DNA of 64,000 nt from the NCBI RefSeq assembly GCF_023715155.1, contig NZ_JAMBNQ010000001.1:62001-126000 (forward strand), written 5' to 3'. How positions within the stretch are numbered: the stretch's first letter is position 1; each line of letters starts with the position of its first letter. Shown here piece by piece: positions 14,421 through 23,662 of the stretch. Both the position numbers and the translations under genes were made by a program. Below the pieces are notes generated by a model that did not search any database, was not told where the DNA came from, and saw only the letters and a list, made by a program, of their open reading frames with translations. The DNA is from Neobacillus mesonae. Lineage in GTDB: Bacteria; Bacillota; Bacilli; Bacillales; Cytobacillaceae.

Positions 14421-16751
14421 ATGATGAATGGTAAATATCTGTATTTTGCGCTGACAGCTATGCTGGCAGTCCTAGCAGCACTTCTTTCCTTTTTCCCCAT
14501 TTTCTTATTGACCCTCCTTTATTTTTACATATTATACAAATACAAATGTTTTAATAAAGGTCAATTATTAACGGTTTTAGGAGCAGCGATTCTTTTTTTG
14601 TTTGTTGGTGAAAAGGCCGTGATACAAAATAAAACCTTCATGCCAAAATCAACCTCCGCTTTGACCCTCAAATTTACCCAGATGCCTAAAATAGATGGTG
14701 ATCTCCTCCAAATCGAAGCGTTTGAAACCACATACCATGAAAAACTAATTATCCGGTATCAACTAAAATCAGAATTAGAAAAAGAACAATTAAAGCAGCA
14801 AAGATATTTTCAAACCTTGTGCCGCATTTCCGGTACTTTAGTGAGACCGAAAATAGCTAACAATCCAAATGGATTTGATTATCGAAAGTATTTAGCTGGA
14901 AAGGAAATTTATTGGATAGTGGAGGTAAAAGAAAATCCGCTTCTTGATTGCTCCCCGATAAAACCCACTCTTTCTTCAGAATTAAAACAGCTGCGTTATA
15001 CTGGAATCCGTTATTTAGAAAATCATTTTCCTGAAGAGATTGCTTCACTTTCAGCAGCTTTAATATTTGGTGACAGGAGTATACTGGATCCCAATTTGCT
15101 TGATGCATATCAAAGCACAGGTATTGTGCATTTGCTGGCAATATCCGGACTGCATGTTACCTTATTGATTGGGATGGTTTTATATCTGGGACTTCGCTGC
15201 GGGCTTACAAGAGAAATGATGGTAAATCTCTTGATGTTATTACTCCCTGTTTACGTGGTGCTTACAGGTGCTTCCCCATCGGTTATTCGGGCTTCACTAA
15301 TGATCTTTCTTGTTCTCATGACAGTAAAATGGGGAGCTTTTATTAAACTAATGCCTATTGATGCATTAAGTATTGCTTTTATGTTATATTTACTTTTTAA
15401 TCCGTTAGTTCTATTGGATGTGGGTTTTGAGCTGTCTTTCTCGGTAAGTGCAGCTATCATTTTAGCTTCCCAGCATATCCTAAAGGACAGTCAGGACTAT
15501 GTTCAGATGATGCTTGTTACGTCCGTAACAGCTCAATTAGCTGCATTTCCTTTATTATTGTATTATTACTTCGAATTATCATTTATGAGCATACTTGCTA
15601 ATATGCTGTATATTCCGCTTTTTTCGTTTGTTTATCTTCCAGGTTTTTACTTATTGTTTTTCATCCATATTGTTTTTGGAACTGCACCGGATCTATTGTT
15701 CCAATTTTTTGTTTGGGTGATAAACCTTTCAAATAAATTGATTACCTTTTTTGCTGAATCCACTATTCTCTCATTTACTCCCGGCAGGCCAAATGTTATT
15801 GAATTGTTCATTTATATAGGGCTCATTTTTGCCATATTTTATCTTTGGGAAACGAAGCATTATCCTAAAAGAAAAACTAAGCTATTGATTTTGAGCCTTA
15901 TTATGATAACCTTTCAGCCGGTCTGGAATCACGTAAATCCTTTTGGAGAAGTAACTTTGATTGATGTAGGACAGGGAGATAGCATTTTTATCCGGCTTCC
16001 ATATGGAAGGGGAAACTATCTTATTGATACAGGAGGAACGGTAGGTTTTTATGATGAGGAATGGAGAAAACGGTCAAAACCCTTTGAGGTGGGAAGGGAC
16101 GTTGTGGTGCCTTTCTTAAAAGGAAAAGGCATAACGAGAATTGATAAATTAGTGTTAACTCATGGAGATATGGATCATATTGGGGGAACCTTATCGGTTA
16201 TCAAGGAATTACATGTGAAACAAATACTGCTGCCGTCTGTGGCTGAATCTTCAGAAACTGAAGAGAGTATCGTTCACGAAGCTGAAAAGCAAAAGATTCC
16301 CGTAATTCGGGTGTCATCAGGAGAAAAATGGAGCAGCGGGGACAGTAGGTTTTATATTTTAAATCCAGAAAGAAATTTTTCTGGAGAACGAAACGGCAGT
16401 TCTGTCACAATTTTTGCTTATATTGGAGGTCTTTCATGGTTTTTTGGAGGAGATCTTGACAAACAGGGTGAAGAAAAAATAATCACAGCCCATCCAAATT
16501 TGACCGTTGATGTATTAAAAGCAGGTCATCACGGCAGTAAAACGTCAAGTGCTGAAAATTTTATAAAACAAATCAAGCCCAAAATCGCCCTTATTTCGGC
16601 AGGTGAAAATAATCGTTTTGGCCATCCGCATAAGGAAGTGGTTGAACGTTTAAAAGCAGCGCATACAAAAATCTTTAGAACCGATTTTCAGGGGGCTATT
16701 ACCTATCGTTTTTATCGAAGTAATGGAACCTTTTCAACCTATCTGCCATAG
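14421..16751 (+). CDS. comEC: ComEC, DNA uptake channel
   Basis: A 776-residue polytopic membrane protein that carries single-stranded DNA into the cell. Order: N-terminal membrane spans, an OB-like external region (about 80-170), the competence domain with many spans (HLLAISGLHVTLLIGMVLYL is its signature), then a C-terminal metallo-beta-lactamase-like domain with LIDVGQGDSIFI, THGDMDHIGG and AGHHGSKTS. Length matches B. subtilis ComEC (776). ATG ATG pair at 14421/14424 behind GGAGAAG. Ended by a strong hairpin. Confidence 0.94.
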   Translation: MMNGKYLYFALTAMLAVLAALLSFFPIFLLTLLYFYILYKYKCFNKGQLLTVLGAAILFLFVGEKAVIQNKTFMPKSTSALTLKFTQMPKIDGDLLQIEAFETTYHEKLIIRYQLKSELEKEQLKQQRYFQTLCRISGTLVRPKIANNPNGFDYRKYLAGKEIYWIVEVKENPLLDCSPIKPTLSSELKQLRYTGIRYLENHFPEEIASLSAALIFGDRSILDPNLLDAYQSTGIVHLLAISGLHVTLLIGMVLYLGLRCGLTREMMVNLLMLLLPVYVVLTGASPSVIRASLMIFLVLMTVKWGAFIKLMPIDALSIAFMLYLLFNPLVLLDVGFELSFSVSAAIILASQHILKDSQDYVQMMLVTSVTAQLAAFPLLLYYYFELSFMSILANMLYIPLFSFVYLPGFYLLFFIHIVFGTAPDLLFQFFVWVINLSNKLITFFAESTILSFTPGRPNVIELFIYIGLIFAIFYLWETKHYPKRKTKLLILSLIMITFQPVWNHVNPFGEVTLIDVGQGDSIFIRLPYGRGNYLIDTGGTVGFYDEEWRKRSKPFEVGRDVVVPFLKGKGITRIDKLVLTHGDMDHIGGTLSVIKELHVKQILLPSVAESSETEESIVHEAEKQKIPVIRVSSGEKWSSGDSRFYILNPERNFSGERNGSSVTIFAYIGGLSWFFGGDLDKQGEEKIITAHPNLTVDVLKAGHHGSKTSSAENFIKQIKPKIALISAGENNRFGHPHKEVVERLKAAHTKIFRTDFQGAITYRFYRSNGTFSTYLP

Positions 16752-16774
16752 TATAAAGAAAAACTTAGAAAATA

Positions 16775-16803
16775 AAAAGAGACTGTCGATCAGTCTCTTT
16801 TGG
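16775..16803. terminator. terminator between comEC and yqzM
   Basis: AAAAGAGACTG, loop TCGAT, CAGTCTCTTTT; serves both convergent genes. Confidence 0.85.
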
Positions 16804-16823
16804 AAAAACTATGCAGCCAACAT

Positions 16824-16958
16824 TTAAGAACCGATTAGCTTAATGACTGTTGCAATAATAAACATGATGGCAAAAAAACCAAAAGATACGGCAAATCCAA
16901 CCCCTGAATCAATTGCATCGTTACGCATACTTTGCGGATTCTTTTCAAATTCGTTCAC
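16824..16958 (-). CDS. yqzM: YqzM, small membrane protein
   Basis: A 44-residue protein, NEFEKNPQSMRNDAIDSG followed by one hydrophobic span (about 20-43). B. subtilis YqzM is 44 residues, has the same opening and lies at the same place between comEC and holA. GTG start at 16958 behind GGAGGGG. Function unknown; expressed with late-competence region genes is only inferred from position. Confidence 0.88.
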   Translation of the reverse strand: MNEFEKNPQSMRNDAIDSGVGFAVSFGFFAIMFIIATVIKLIGS

Positions 16959-17041
16959 AGTCTACCCCTCCTATTTCACAATAATAGTATAAGCGATTTA
17001 TTTTAAAAAATCCAGCATGCCTTGAATTCGTTTTCCTTTAC

Positions 17042-17205
17042 TGACAAGAGTTGTCATAATAGCTTGACACGTGCAAGGTTACAATAAGCTTACAAAGCAA
17101 GAGCTCCCGCCTGGTAATAGCAGTTCCTAGGGCTGCTGACAGCAGGCGTTCATTATAGATCGGGAATTGGCACTATATCGAGCTTGCCAATTCCCTTTTA
17201 AATAA
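17042..17205 (+). ncRNA. candidate structured RNA between yqzM and holA
   Basis: The 330-base gap holds ordered structure. A palindrome TGACAA-GAG-TTGTCA (17042-17056) and a TTGACA (17064-17069) are followed by a nested hairpin: CGCCTG (17108-17113) pairs with CAGGCG (17143-17148) around AGCAG/CTGCT (17119-17123 and 17133-17137), whose loop contains TTCCTAGGG. Then GGGAATTGGCA (17162-17172) pairs with TGCCAATTCCC (17185-17195), followed by TTTT. This layout looks like a small RNA or 5' leader ending in a terminator. No good -10 was found and no family was recognised. Confidence 0.4.
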
Positions 17206-17292
17206 GACATTAAAACCAGCTTTAGACTTGTCAAATCGTCCAAGCTTCATTACGATAGTATAGAGTAAATAAAGGGGAGCGCTCGATTAATT

Positions 17293-18309
17293 ATGGTACT
17301 AGAAGCTTGGCGGAAAATAAAACAAAAGACAATTGCTCCTGTATATTTATTATATGGAACAGAGGCCTTTTTAATTGATGAGACAAAAAATTTGATTCTT
17401 AATCAAGTTTTGACGGAAGAAGAGAAGGATTTTAATTTCGCTGTGTATGATTTGGCGGAAACACCTATAGAGGCTGCGGTAGAGGATGCAGAAACATTCC
17501 CTTTTTTAGGGGAAAGAAAAGTGATCTTTTTACATAATCCCACATTTTTAACGGCTGAAAAAACGAAGGATAAAGTTGAACATAATTTATCAAGGTTTGA
17601 AACATATTTACAGAATCCAGCGCCTTATACGGTGTTGGTCGTCTCTGCTCCGTATGAAAAATTAGATGAGCGTAAGAAAATAACGAAAGAACTAAAAAGG
17701 AAAGCTGAAGTAATTGAAGCAAAAAAATTAAATGAACATGAATTAAAAAAATGGATTGACAGTCAGGTGAAATCCCGCGGACTTGCAATCGATGCTGATG
17801 CCGTTGAGCGGCTGCTTCAACTGGTGGGCACAAATATGTTTATGATTTCCAGTGAAATAGAAAAAATAGCTTTATATGCTGCAGATGAACAAAAAATTGA
17901 CCTTAAACTGGTGGAAAAGTTAACGGCAAAATCACTTGAACAGAATATTTTTACGCTCATTGAAAAAGTGGTTCAGCGGAGACTTGATGAAGCGCTAAGA
18001 ATCTATTATGACCTATTAAAGCAAAATGAGGAACCGATTAAGATTTTGGCTCTGCTTGCCGGTCAATTTCGGTTGATTTATCAAGTTAAGGAGTTGTCGC
18101 GTAAAGGGTATGGGCAGCAGCAAATTGCAGGCTACCTCAAAACACATCCTTACCGGGTTAAACTGGCCCTTGGTCAAGCCGGAAGATTTACGGACGAAGA
18201 ATTGGTGAACTTAATCGCTCTTCTTGCTGATGCTGATTATAAAATGAAAACAGGCGGCATGAATAAATCACTGTTGATAGAGATGCTGTTATTCCGTCTG
18301 AAGAAATAA
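17293..18309 (+). CDS. holA: DNA polymerase III delta subunit
   Basis: Clamp-loader delta subunit, which opens the sliding clamp. 338 residues with the family N-terminus (IAPVYLLYGTEAFLIDETK), a degenerate AAA+ core without a Walker lysine as expected for delta, and a C-terminal helical collar (EEPIKILALLAGQFRLIYQVKEL, KLALGQAGRFTDEEL). YqeN in B. subtilis. ATG 17293; GGGGAG lies 13 bases upstream, a long spacing. Confidence 0.93.
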   Translation: MVLEAWRKIKQKTIAPVYLLYGTEAFLIDETKNLILNQVLTEEEKDFNFAVYDLAETPIEAAVEDAETFPFLGERKVIFLHNPTFLTAEKTKDKVEHNLSRFETYLQNPAPYTVLVVSAPYEKLDERKKITKELKRKAEVIEAKKLNEHELKKWIDSQVKSRGLAIDADAVERLLQLVGTNMFMISSEIEKIALYAADEQKIDLKLVEKLTAKSLEQNIFTLIEKVVQRRLDEALRIYYDLLKQNEEPIKILALLAGQFRLIYQVKELSRKGYGQQQIAGYLKTHPYRVKLALGQAGRFTDEELVNLIALLADADYKMKTGGMNKSLLIEMLLFRLKK

Positions 18310-18314
18310 AAAAA

Positions 18315-18358
18315 GCGCAAGCGCCTTTCAAGAGTAGAAATGACAGGCCGCTTACGCA
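18315..18358. repeat. GCGCAAGCGCC repeat-like hairpin
   Basis: GCGCAAGCGCC pairs imperfectly with GGCCGCTTACGC about 20 bases on. Words of this kind recur between genes in several Bacillus genomes; here the related string GTACTTACGCTTTT occurs again near 40,110-40,125. Whether it is one repeat family needs a genome-wide count. Confidence 0.35.
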
Positions 18359-18363
18359 GACAT

Positions 18364-18397
18364 AAAAAAACGATTCCCAAAAGGAATCGTTTTTTTA
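18364..18397. terminator. bidirectional terminator between holA and rpsT
   Basis: AAAAAACGATTCC, loop, GGAATCGTTTTTT with T-runs on both strands. Confidence 0.88.
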
Positions 18398-18431
18398 TTG
18401 TTATAATCCAGCTTAGCAATTTCGTTTTCTA

Positions 18432-18692
18432 TTACAAGCTGTTAGCTTTTTTCATTAGACGTGATTTTTTACGGGCAGCAGCTTTTTTGTGGATTAAACC
18501 TTTTGCAGCAGCCTTGTCTAATTTGCTTGCAGCAGCAGATAGTGCTTCTTTCGCAGCAGCAGCATCGTTAGTTGTAACTGCAGCTTCAACTTTTTTAACA
18601 GCAGTACGCATTGCAGATTTTTCCATTGTATTTTTAGCATTACGAGCTTCGCTAGTTTTTACACGTTTAATAGCAGATTTAATATTAGGCAT
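18432..18692 (-). CDS. rpsT: 30S ribosomal protein S20
   Basis: An 86-residue basic helical protein that binds 16S r[22 protein letters not shown] at the N-terminus and [20 protein letters not shown] at the C-terminus are family hallmarks. ATG 18692 follows AGGAGGTG; an in-frame GTG at 18701 overlaps that site and was rejected. Alone on the minus strand, opposite gpr, as in B. subtilis. Confidence 0.96.
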   Translation of the reverse strand: MPNIKSAIKRVKTSEARNAKNTMEKSAMRTAVKKVEAAVTTNDAAAAKEALSAAASKLDKAAAKGLIHKKAAARKKSRLMKKANSL

Positions 18693-18829
18693 TACTTTCA
18701 CCTCCTGTAAAGAATCGAGACTATATGAACTCGACTAAACATTCATAACGATATTAGCAACAAGAGATATTTTATCAAACGAAAACACAGATTGCAATAC
18801 AGAATTCAACGACTAATCTATATAAAATT

Positions 18830-18859
18830 GCATGTTTTGTTTAAAACCGGGAGAAAATA
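18830..18859 (+). promoter_or_regulatory. possible sigma-F (or sigma-G) promoter of gpr
   Basis: GCATG, 15 bases, then GGAGAAAATA, which matches the sigma-F -10 consensus GGNRANAHTR at every position; the -35 differs from GYWTA only in the last base. B. subtilis gpr is read in the forespore by sigma-F and sigma-G. It lies about 40 bases before the start codon. Confidence 0.55.
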
Positions 18860-18897
18860 GGAAATAGTTTCTAAATAGACATAGGAGTGATACAACT

Positions 18898-20016
18898 GTG
18901 AAAGAGTCAATAGACTTAAGTAAATACTCTATCAGGACTGATTTGGCTGTTGAAGCAAGGGAAATGGTGCTTGCTCAAAAATCTGTTGATCAAGAAGAAA
19001 ATCTCTCTCATATAGAAGGAGTCGTCATTAAAGAGAAAGATATAGATAATATGAAAATTTCGTTGGTGGAAGTAACGAAACAAGGTGAAGAAGCACTCGG
19101 AAAGAAAGCTGGCAGATATTTGACATTGGAAGTGCAGGGAATTAGGGAACAAAATACAGACGTACAGCAAAAGACCGGGGAAGTGTTTGCAAAGGAGTTT
19201 GCTCATTTCTTAGAAAGTATTGGCATTAAGAAAACCGATTCATGTCTTGTAGTAGGACTTGGAAATTGGAATGTAACACCTGATGCTCTTGGGCCAATGG
19301 TATGTGAAAATATATTGGTTACTCGTCATCTATTCGAACTGCAGCCGGAAAATGTAAAAGATGGATATCGACCTATCAGTGCTGTAGCACCTGGAGTTAT
19401 GGGCCTGACCGGTATTGAGACAAGCGATATCATTTTTGGTGTAGTGGAAAAAACAAAGCCAGATTTCGTTATTGCCATTGATGCTTTGGCGTCAAGGTCT
19501 ATTGAACGTGTAAACTCTACGATACAAATTTCTGACACTGGAATTCACCCAGGGTCCGGAGTAGGAAATAAGCGTAAAGAACTAAGTAAAGACACACTAG
19601 GTGTGCCGGTTGTGGCAATTGGTGTCCCGACAGTCGTGGATGCGGTTTCCATTACAAGTGATACGATTGATTTTATTTTAAAACATTTTGGGAAAGAGAT
19701 GAGGGAAGGCAATCGTCCATCAAGAGCCCTTGCACCTGCAGGAATGACTTTCGGAGAAAAAAGAAAGCTGACCGATGAAGACCTTCCTGATGAACACCAT
19801 CGGAAAACATTCCTCGGTATAATTGGGACGTTAGAGGAAGATGAAAAAAGAAAGTTAATATATGAAGTTTTATCTCCTCTTGGCCATAATTTGATGGTGA
19901 CACCGAAGGAAGTAGACGTGTTCATTGAAGATATGGCCAATTTACTTGCAAATGGTTTAAATGCTTCCCTTCACAGTATGGTCGATCAAGATAATGCCGG
20001 TTTCTATACACGATAG
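18898..20016 (+). CDS. gpr: germination protease Gpr (zymogen)
   Basis: Degrades small acid-soluble proteins when spores germinate. The 372-residue zymogen begins with a propeptide (about 16 residues, [19 protein letters not shown]) in the autoprocessing region IRTDLA. Core segments [23 protein letters not shown] and [15 protein letters not shown] are typical of aspartic-type GPR (peptidase family A25). GTG start at 18898 after AGGAGTG. It is followed by spoIIP after a hairpin, as in B. subtilis. Confidence 0.94.
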   Translation: MKESIDLSKYSIRTDLAVEAREMVLAQKSVDQEENLSHIEGVVIKEKDIDNMKISLVEVTKQGEEALGKKAGRYLTLEVQGIREQNTDVQQKTGEVFAKEFAHFLESIGIKKTDSCLVVGLGNWNVTPDALGPMVCENILVTRHLFELQPENVKDGYRPISAVAPGVMGLTGIETSDIIFGVVEKTKPDFVIAIDALASRSIERVNSTIQISDTGIHPGSGVGNKRKELSKDTLGVPVVAIGVPTVVDAVSITSDTIDFILKHFGKEMREGNRPSRALAPAGMTFGEKRKLTDEDLPDEHHRKTFLGIIGTLEEDEKRKLIYEVLSPLGHNLMVTPKEVDVFIEDMANLLANGLNASLHSMVDQDNAGFYTR

Positions 20017-20060
20017 ATTTTAAAAGATCTTGATTTTAGAAAATGAAATTGGTTCTACTA

Positions 20061-20099
20061 ATTCTAGTAAAGACATATGATTTACTAGAATCCGTTTTT
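20061..20099 (+). terminator. hairpin between gpr and spoIIP
   Basis: ATTCTAGTAAA, loop of nine, TTTACTAGAAT, then CCGTTTTT. Read-through is possible because the T-run is short; spoIIP in B. subtilis gets part of its expression from gpr. Confidence 0.7.
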
Positions 20100-20112
20100 G
20101 CGAGGTGGAACC

Positions 20113-21303
20113 ATGAAAAAGGCTTCAGGAACATTTGTAACCGTCCAAGGAACTAGTCTTTTAAAAGTTGCAGCTGCCGTTTTTCTCTTTATGTTATTGA
20201 TATTTTCTATTAGTGGATTATTAACCTCGTTAAAGCCACAATACAGATTAACATCGACATCGGTGAATCAAGCAGCAACCAATGTAAATGGCGAATTATT
20301 ATATCAATTGATGGGCTGGGAAAATCATCACTTTTTATCAGTAAAGCCTGATACAGCAGCACCAAAATTAACAAATTTTGTATTTAAGCTGGCTAGCAAT
20401 ATTAACTTGGATGATCCAAGGAGCCTCCTTGGCCGTGAACTGCCGGGATTCTTTCAATTCGATGGCCAAATCCTTGTTGCAGGTGAAGGAACCAATTATA
20501 CAAACATGCCAATGGAGTCGGCACCGCCAATCGAAATCATGAAAGCTGAGCGTGAGGCGTCTCTTCAAAATTTAGAGGATATAGAAAAACCGGCAAATGA
20601 AAATACTGCTCCTGCACCTGGGCAAACAACGGGTAAACGTAAAGTGGTTTATCTATATTTCACTCATAATCGTGAATCGTATTTGCCATATCTAAAAGGC
20701 GTAAATGATGCAGACTTGGCCTATCATTCACAAATCAATGTAACCAAAATTGGTGATCACTTAAAAAAGGGACTGGAAGATCAGGGAATTGGAACATTTG
20801 TTGATAAAACAGATGTTCAAGCGAATTTAAATAAAAAAGGATGGAAATATACCCAATCCTATCAAGAATCACGCGCAGTTGTACAAGCTGCCATGGCGTC
20901 CAACCGAGATTTACAATACTTTATTGATATTCATCGAGATGCCAGCCGTAAAAAAGCTTCAACGATAACGATTAACGGAAAATCGTATGCTAAGCTGGCA
21001 TTTATCATAGGTGGACGAAATCCTAATTATGAAAAAAATGTAAAGCTGGCTAAGGAGCTTCATTCCCTTTTGCAAAAAAAATATAAGGGGCTAAGCCGAG
21101 GAGTTATTGTAAAACAAGAAGGTAATGGTGTATACAACCAAAATCTTTCTGGGAATTCAATATTGATTGAATTTGGCGGTGTGGATAATACGTTCGAAGA
21201 ATTAAATCGTTCGGCAGACGCACTTGCTGATGTTTTTAGTGAGTTCTACTGGCAGGCTGAAAAAGTGAATAAAGACGGAAAACAATCAACAAATAAACAA
21301 TAG
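20113..21303 (+). CDS. spoIIP: stage II sporulation protein P
   Basis: Peptidoglycan amidase and endopeptidase of the SpoIID-SpoIIM-SpoIIP engulfment machine in the mother cell. 396 residues with an N-terminal membrane anchor (about 12-34), an external variable region with a Pro/Glu-rich patch near residue 165, and the C-terminal catalytic domain with YFTHNRESY, FIDIHRDAS and LIEFGGVDNT, holding the zinc-binding His and catalytic Glu. ATG 20113 follows GAGGTGG; the TTG at 20098 lies before the ribosome binding site. Confidence 0.93.
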   Translation: MKKASGTFVTVQGTSLLKVAAAVFLFMLLIFSISGLLTSLKPQYRLTSTSVNQAATNVNGELLYQLMGWENHHFLSVKPDTAAPKLTNFVFKLASNINLDDPRSLLGRELPGFFQFDGQILVAGEGTNYTNMPMESAPPIEIMKAEREASLQNLEDIEKPANENTAPAPGQTTGKRKVVYLYFTHNRESYLPYLKGVNDADLAYHSQINVTKIGDHLKKGLEDQGIGTFVDKTDVQANLNKKGWKYTQSYQESRAVVQAAMASNRDLQYFIDIHRDASRKKASTITINGKSYAKLAFIIGGRNPNYEKNVKLAKELHSLLQKKYKGLSRGVIVKQEGNGVYNQNLSGNSILIEFGGVDNTFEELNRSADALADVFSEFYWQAEKVNKDGKQSTNKQ

Positions 21304-21321
21304 AAATAAGGGAATTCGAAT

Positions 21322-21648
21322 ATGAAAATGTTTATGTTGAAAAGTTTCATCTTAGCGGCATTAATGTTTATATCTGTATTGACTGGTATGGAACTTGCCA
21401 ATAATGGGATACACAAAATGAAGGGTTATGATGATCCAAACTTTCAAAATGCGGTTTCCATTAATGAAAATGAGAAAGATTTGAATGCAACATTCCTCGG
21501 GAAAAATATATCAAGTCATGACATTGAGGCAAAAAAAAAGAAGCTGGAAGAAATAAACGCTTACAACTTTTTCTCCTCAATGGGCAAAAAAATGTCTGAA
21601 GGATTGTCGAGTGCATCAGGTAAACTAATCCGTCAAATTACAGAGTAA
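21322..21648 (+). CDS. yqxA: YqxA, small membrane-anchored protein
   Basis: A 108-residue protein with an N-terminal hydrophobic segment (about 6-24) and a polar tail. It follows spoIIP by 18 bases, the position of B. subtilis yqxA (112 residues). Function unknown; co-transcription with spoIIP suggests a sporulation role by position only. Confidence 0.78.
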   Translation: MKMFMLKSFILAALMFISVLTGMELANNGIHKMKGYDDPNFQNAVSINENEKDLNATFLGKNISSHDIEAKKKKLEEINAYNFFSSMGKKMSEGLSSASGKLIRQITE

Positions 21649-21659
21649 TCAATAATCAA

Positions 21660-21690
21660 AATAGCGGCGCCAAAAGGCAGCCGCTATTTA
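21660..21690 (+). terminator. terminator after yqxA
   Basis: AATAGCGGC, loop, GCCGCTATT followed by a weak T-run. Confidence 0.7.
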
Positions 21691-21763
21691 TATTGAATCT
21701 TGTGTATCCTACTGATATAATCAAGAATAGTTTACGTGTGGCGTGATAGTAGGAGTGAACGAC

Positions 21764-23599
21764 ATGAATAGAGAAGATAGACTTAAACGACAATCAAAAA
21801 TCAGAAATTTCTCGATAATTGCCCATATTGATCATGGAAAATCAACATTGGCAGACCGTATTTTGGAAAAGACAAATGCTTTATCATCCCGTGAAATGAA
21901 AGAACAGCTGCTAGATTCGATGGATCTGGAAAGAGAGCGCGGGATTACAATTAAATTAAATGCAGTTCAATTAAAGTATAAAGCAAAAGATGGGGAAGAA
22001 TATATTTTTCATTTAATTGATACACCGGGACATGTCGACTTCACTTATGAGGTCTCCCGCAGTCTTGCAGCCTGTGAAGGAGCCATCTTGGTTGTAGATG
22101 CTGCACAGGGAATCGAAGCCCAGACATTAGCCAATGTGTATTTGGCACTGGATAATGATCTTGAAATTTTACCGATCATAAATAAAATAGATTTACCAAG
22201 TGCTGATCCAGAGAGGGTAAGAAATGAAATCGAAGACGTGATCGGTCTGGATGCCTCTGAAGCAGTTTTAGCCTCTGCAAAAGCAGGTATCGGAATAGAA
22301 GATATCTTAGAACAGGTAGTTGAAAAAGTCCCGGCACCTGCAGGAAATCCTGATGCACCGTTAAAAGCATTGATTTTCGACTCATTGTATGATGCTTATC
22401 GCGGCGTCATTGCCTATATTCGAATTATCGATGGAACTGTTAAGGTCGGCGATAAAATTAAAATGATGGCCACTGGTGCAGAATTCGAAGTAACTGAAGT
22501 TGGAGTTCATAATCCAAAAGAAGTACAGCGTGATGAATTAACCGTTGGAGACGTCGGTTATTTAGCGGCATCAATCAAACATGTTGGTGATACCCGTGTC
22601 GGTGACACCATCACGAATGCCAAAAATGGGGCGACAGAGCCGCTCCCTGGTTATCGAAAGCTGAATCCAATGGTATATTGCGGACTCTATCCAATCGATA
22701 CCGCTAAATTCAATGATTTGCGCGAAGCTCTTGAAAAATTACAGCTAAATGATTCATCATTACAATTTGAACCGGAAACCTCGCAGGCTTTAGGTTTCGG
22801 TTTTCGATGTGGCTTTTTAGGACTGCTCCATATGGAAATTATTCAGGAGCGGATTGAGCGCGAATTCAAAATTGATTTAATTACCACCGCACCAAGTGTT
22901 ATTTATCATGTACACATGACAGATGGTGAGCAGATCAATGTGGATAATCCGTCTAATATGCCGGATCCGCAAAAAATTGAACGTGTTGAGGAGCCATATG
23001 TTAAGGCGACGATGATGTCGCCAAATGACTATGTTGGTGCCATAATGGAACTTTGCCAGCAAAAACGCGGCATTTTCGTTGACATGCAATATTTAGATGA
23101 GAATCGCGTCAGCATCATTTATGAAATACCGTTAGCGGAAATTGTGTATGATTTCTTTGATCAATTGAAATCCAATACAAGAGGATATGCATCATTTGAT
23201 TATGAGCTTATTGGTTATAAACCATCGAAACTGGTTAAAATGGACATATTATTAAATAATGAAAAAGTTGATGCCTTAAGCTTTATCGTTCATAGGGATT
23301 TTGCTTACGAACGCGGGAAGGTCATTGTGGAAAAATTGAAAGAGTTAATTCCTAGACAACAATTTGAAGTACCAGTTCAAGCAGCTATTGGTACAAAGAT
23401 TGTTGCCAGGTCATCCATTAAAGCGATGCGGAAAAACGTGCTGGCGAAATGTTACGGCGGTGACATTTCCCGTAAACGGAAACTTCTTGAAAAACAAAAA
23501 GAAGGTAAAAAGCGGATGAAACAGGTAGGTTCTGTTGAAGTACCGCAAGAAGCGTTTATGGCAGTCTTAAAAATGGATGACAATAATTCAAAAAAATAA
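21764..23599 (+). CDS. lepA: elongation factor 4 (LepA)
   Basis: Ribosome-associated GTPase. G1 [10 protein letters not shown]2 RGITIK, G3 DTPGH, G4 NKID and G5 SAKAG are present, then domains II, III and V as in EF-G, and the LepA-specific C-terminal domain with [23 protein letters not shown] (split here as [17 protein letters not shown] plus the basic tail). 611 residues, B. subtilis 612. ATG 21764 follows AGGAG; the upstream in-frame start gives seven extra residues and was rejected. Confidence 0.95.
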   Translation: MNREDRLKRQSKIRNFSIIAHIDHGKSTLADRILEKTNALSSREMKEQLLDSMDLERERGITIKLNAVQLKYKAKDGEEYIFHLIDTPGHVDFTYEVSRSLAACEGAILVVDAAQGIEAQTLANVYLALDNDLEILPIINKIDLPSADPERVRNEIEDVIGLDASEAVLASAKAGIGIEDILEQVVEKVPAPAGNPDAPLKALIFDSLYDAYRGVIAYIRIIDGTVKVGDKIKMMATGAEFEVTEVGVHNPKEVQRDELTVGDVGYLAASIKHVGDTRVGDTITNAKNGATEPLPGYRKLNPMVYCGLYPIDTAKFNDLREALEKLQLNDSSLQFEPETSQALGFGFRCGFLGLLHMEIIQERIEREFKIDLITTAPSVIYHVHMTDGEQINVDNPSNMPDPQKIERVEEPYVKATMMSPNDYVGAIMELCQQKRGIFVDMQYLDENRVSIIYEIPLAEIVYDFFDQLKSNTRGYASFDYELIGYKPSKLVKMDILLNNEKVDALSFIVHRDFAYERGKVIVEKLKELIPRQQFEVPVQAAIGTKIVARSSIKAMRKNVLAKCYGGDISRKRKLLEKQKEGKKRMKQVGSVEVPQEAFMAVLKMDDNNSKK

Positions 23600-23608
23600 G
23601 CGAAAAGG

Positions 23609-23645
23609 GAGGTTGGATGTGCCGTTCGGCGTCCAGCCTCTTTTT
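23609..23645 (+). terminator. hairpin between lepA and hemW
   Basis: GAGGTTGGA pairs with TCCAGCCTC around a 14-base loop that can form a small inner GCCG/CGGC stem, then TTTTT. The hemW ribosome binding site follows at once, so some read-through is likely. Confidence 0.65.
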
Positions 23646-23662
23646 CATGGAAGGTGAAACAA

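Noticed and set aside
14857..15141. Minus-strand ORF inside comEC
   Set aside because: Shadow of comEC with no start signal.
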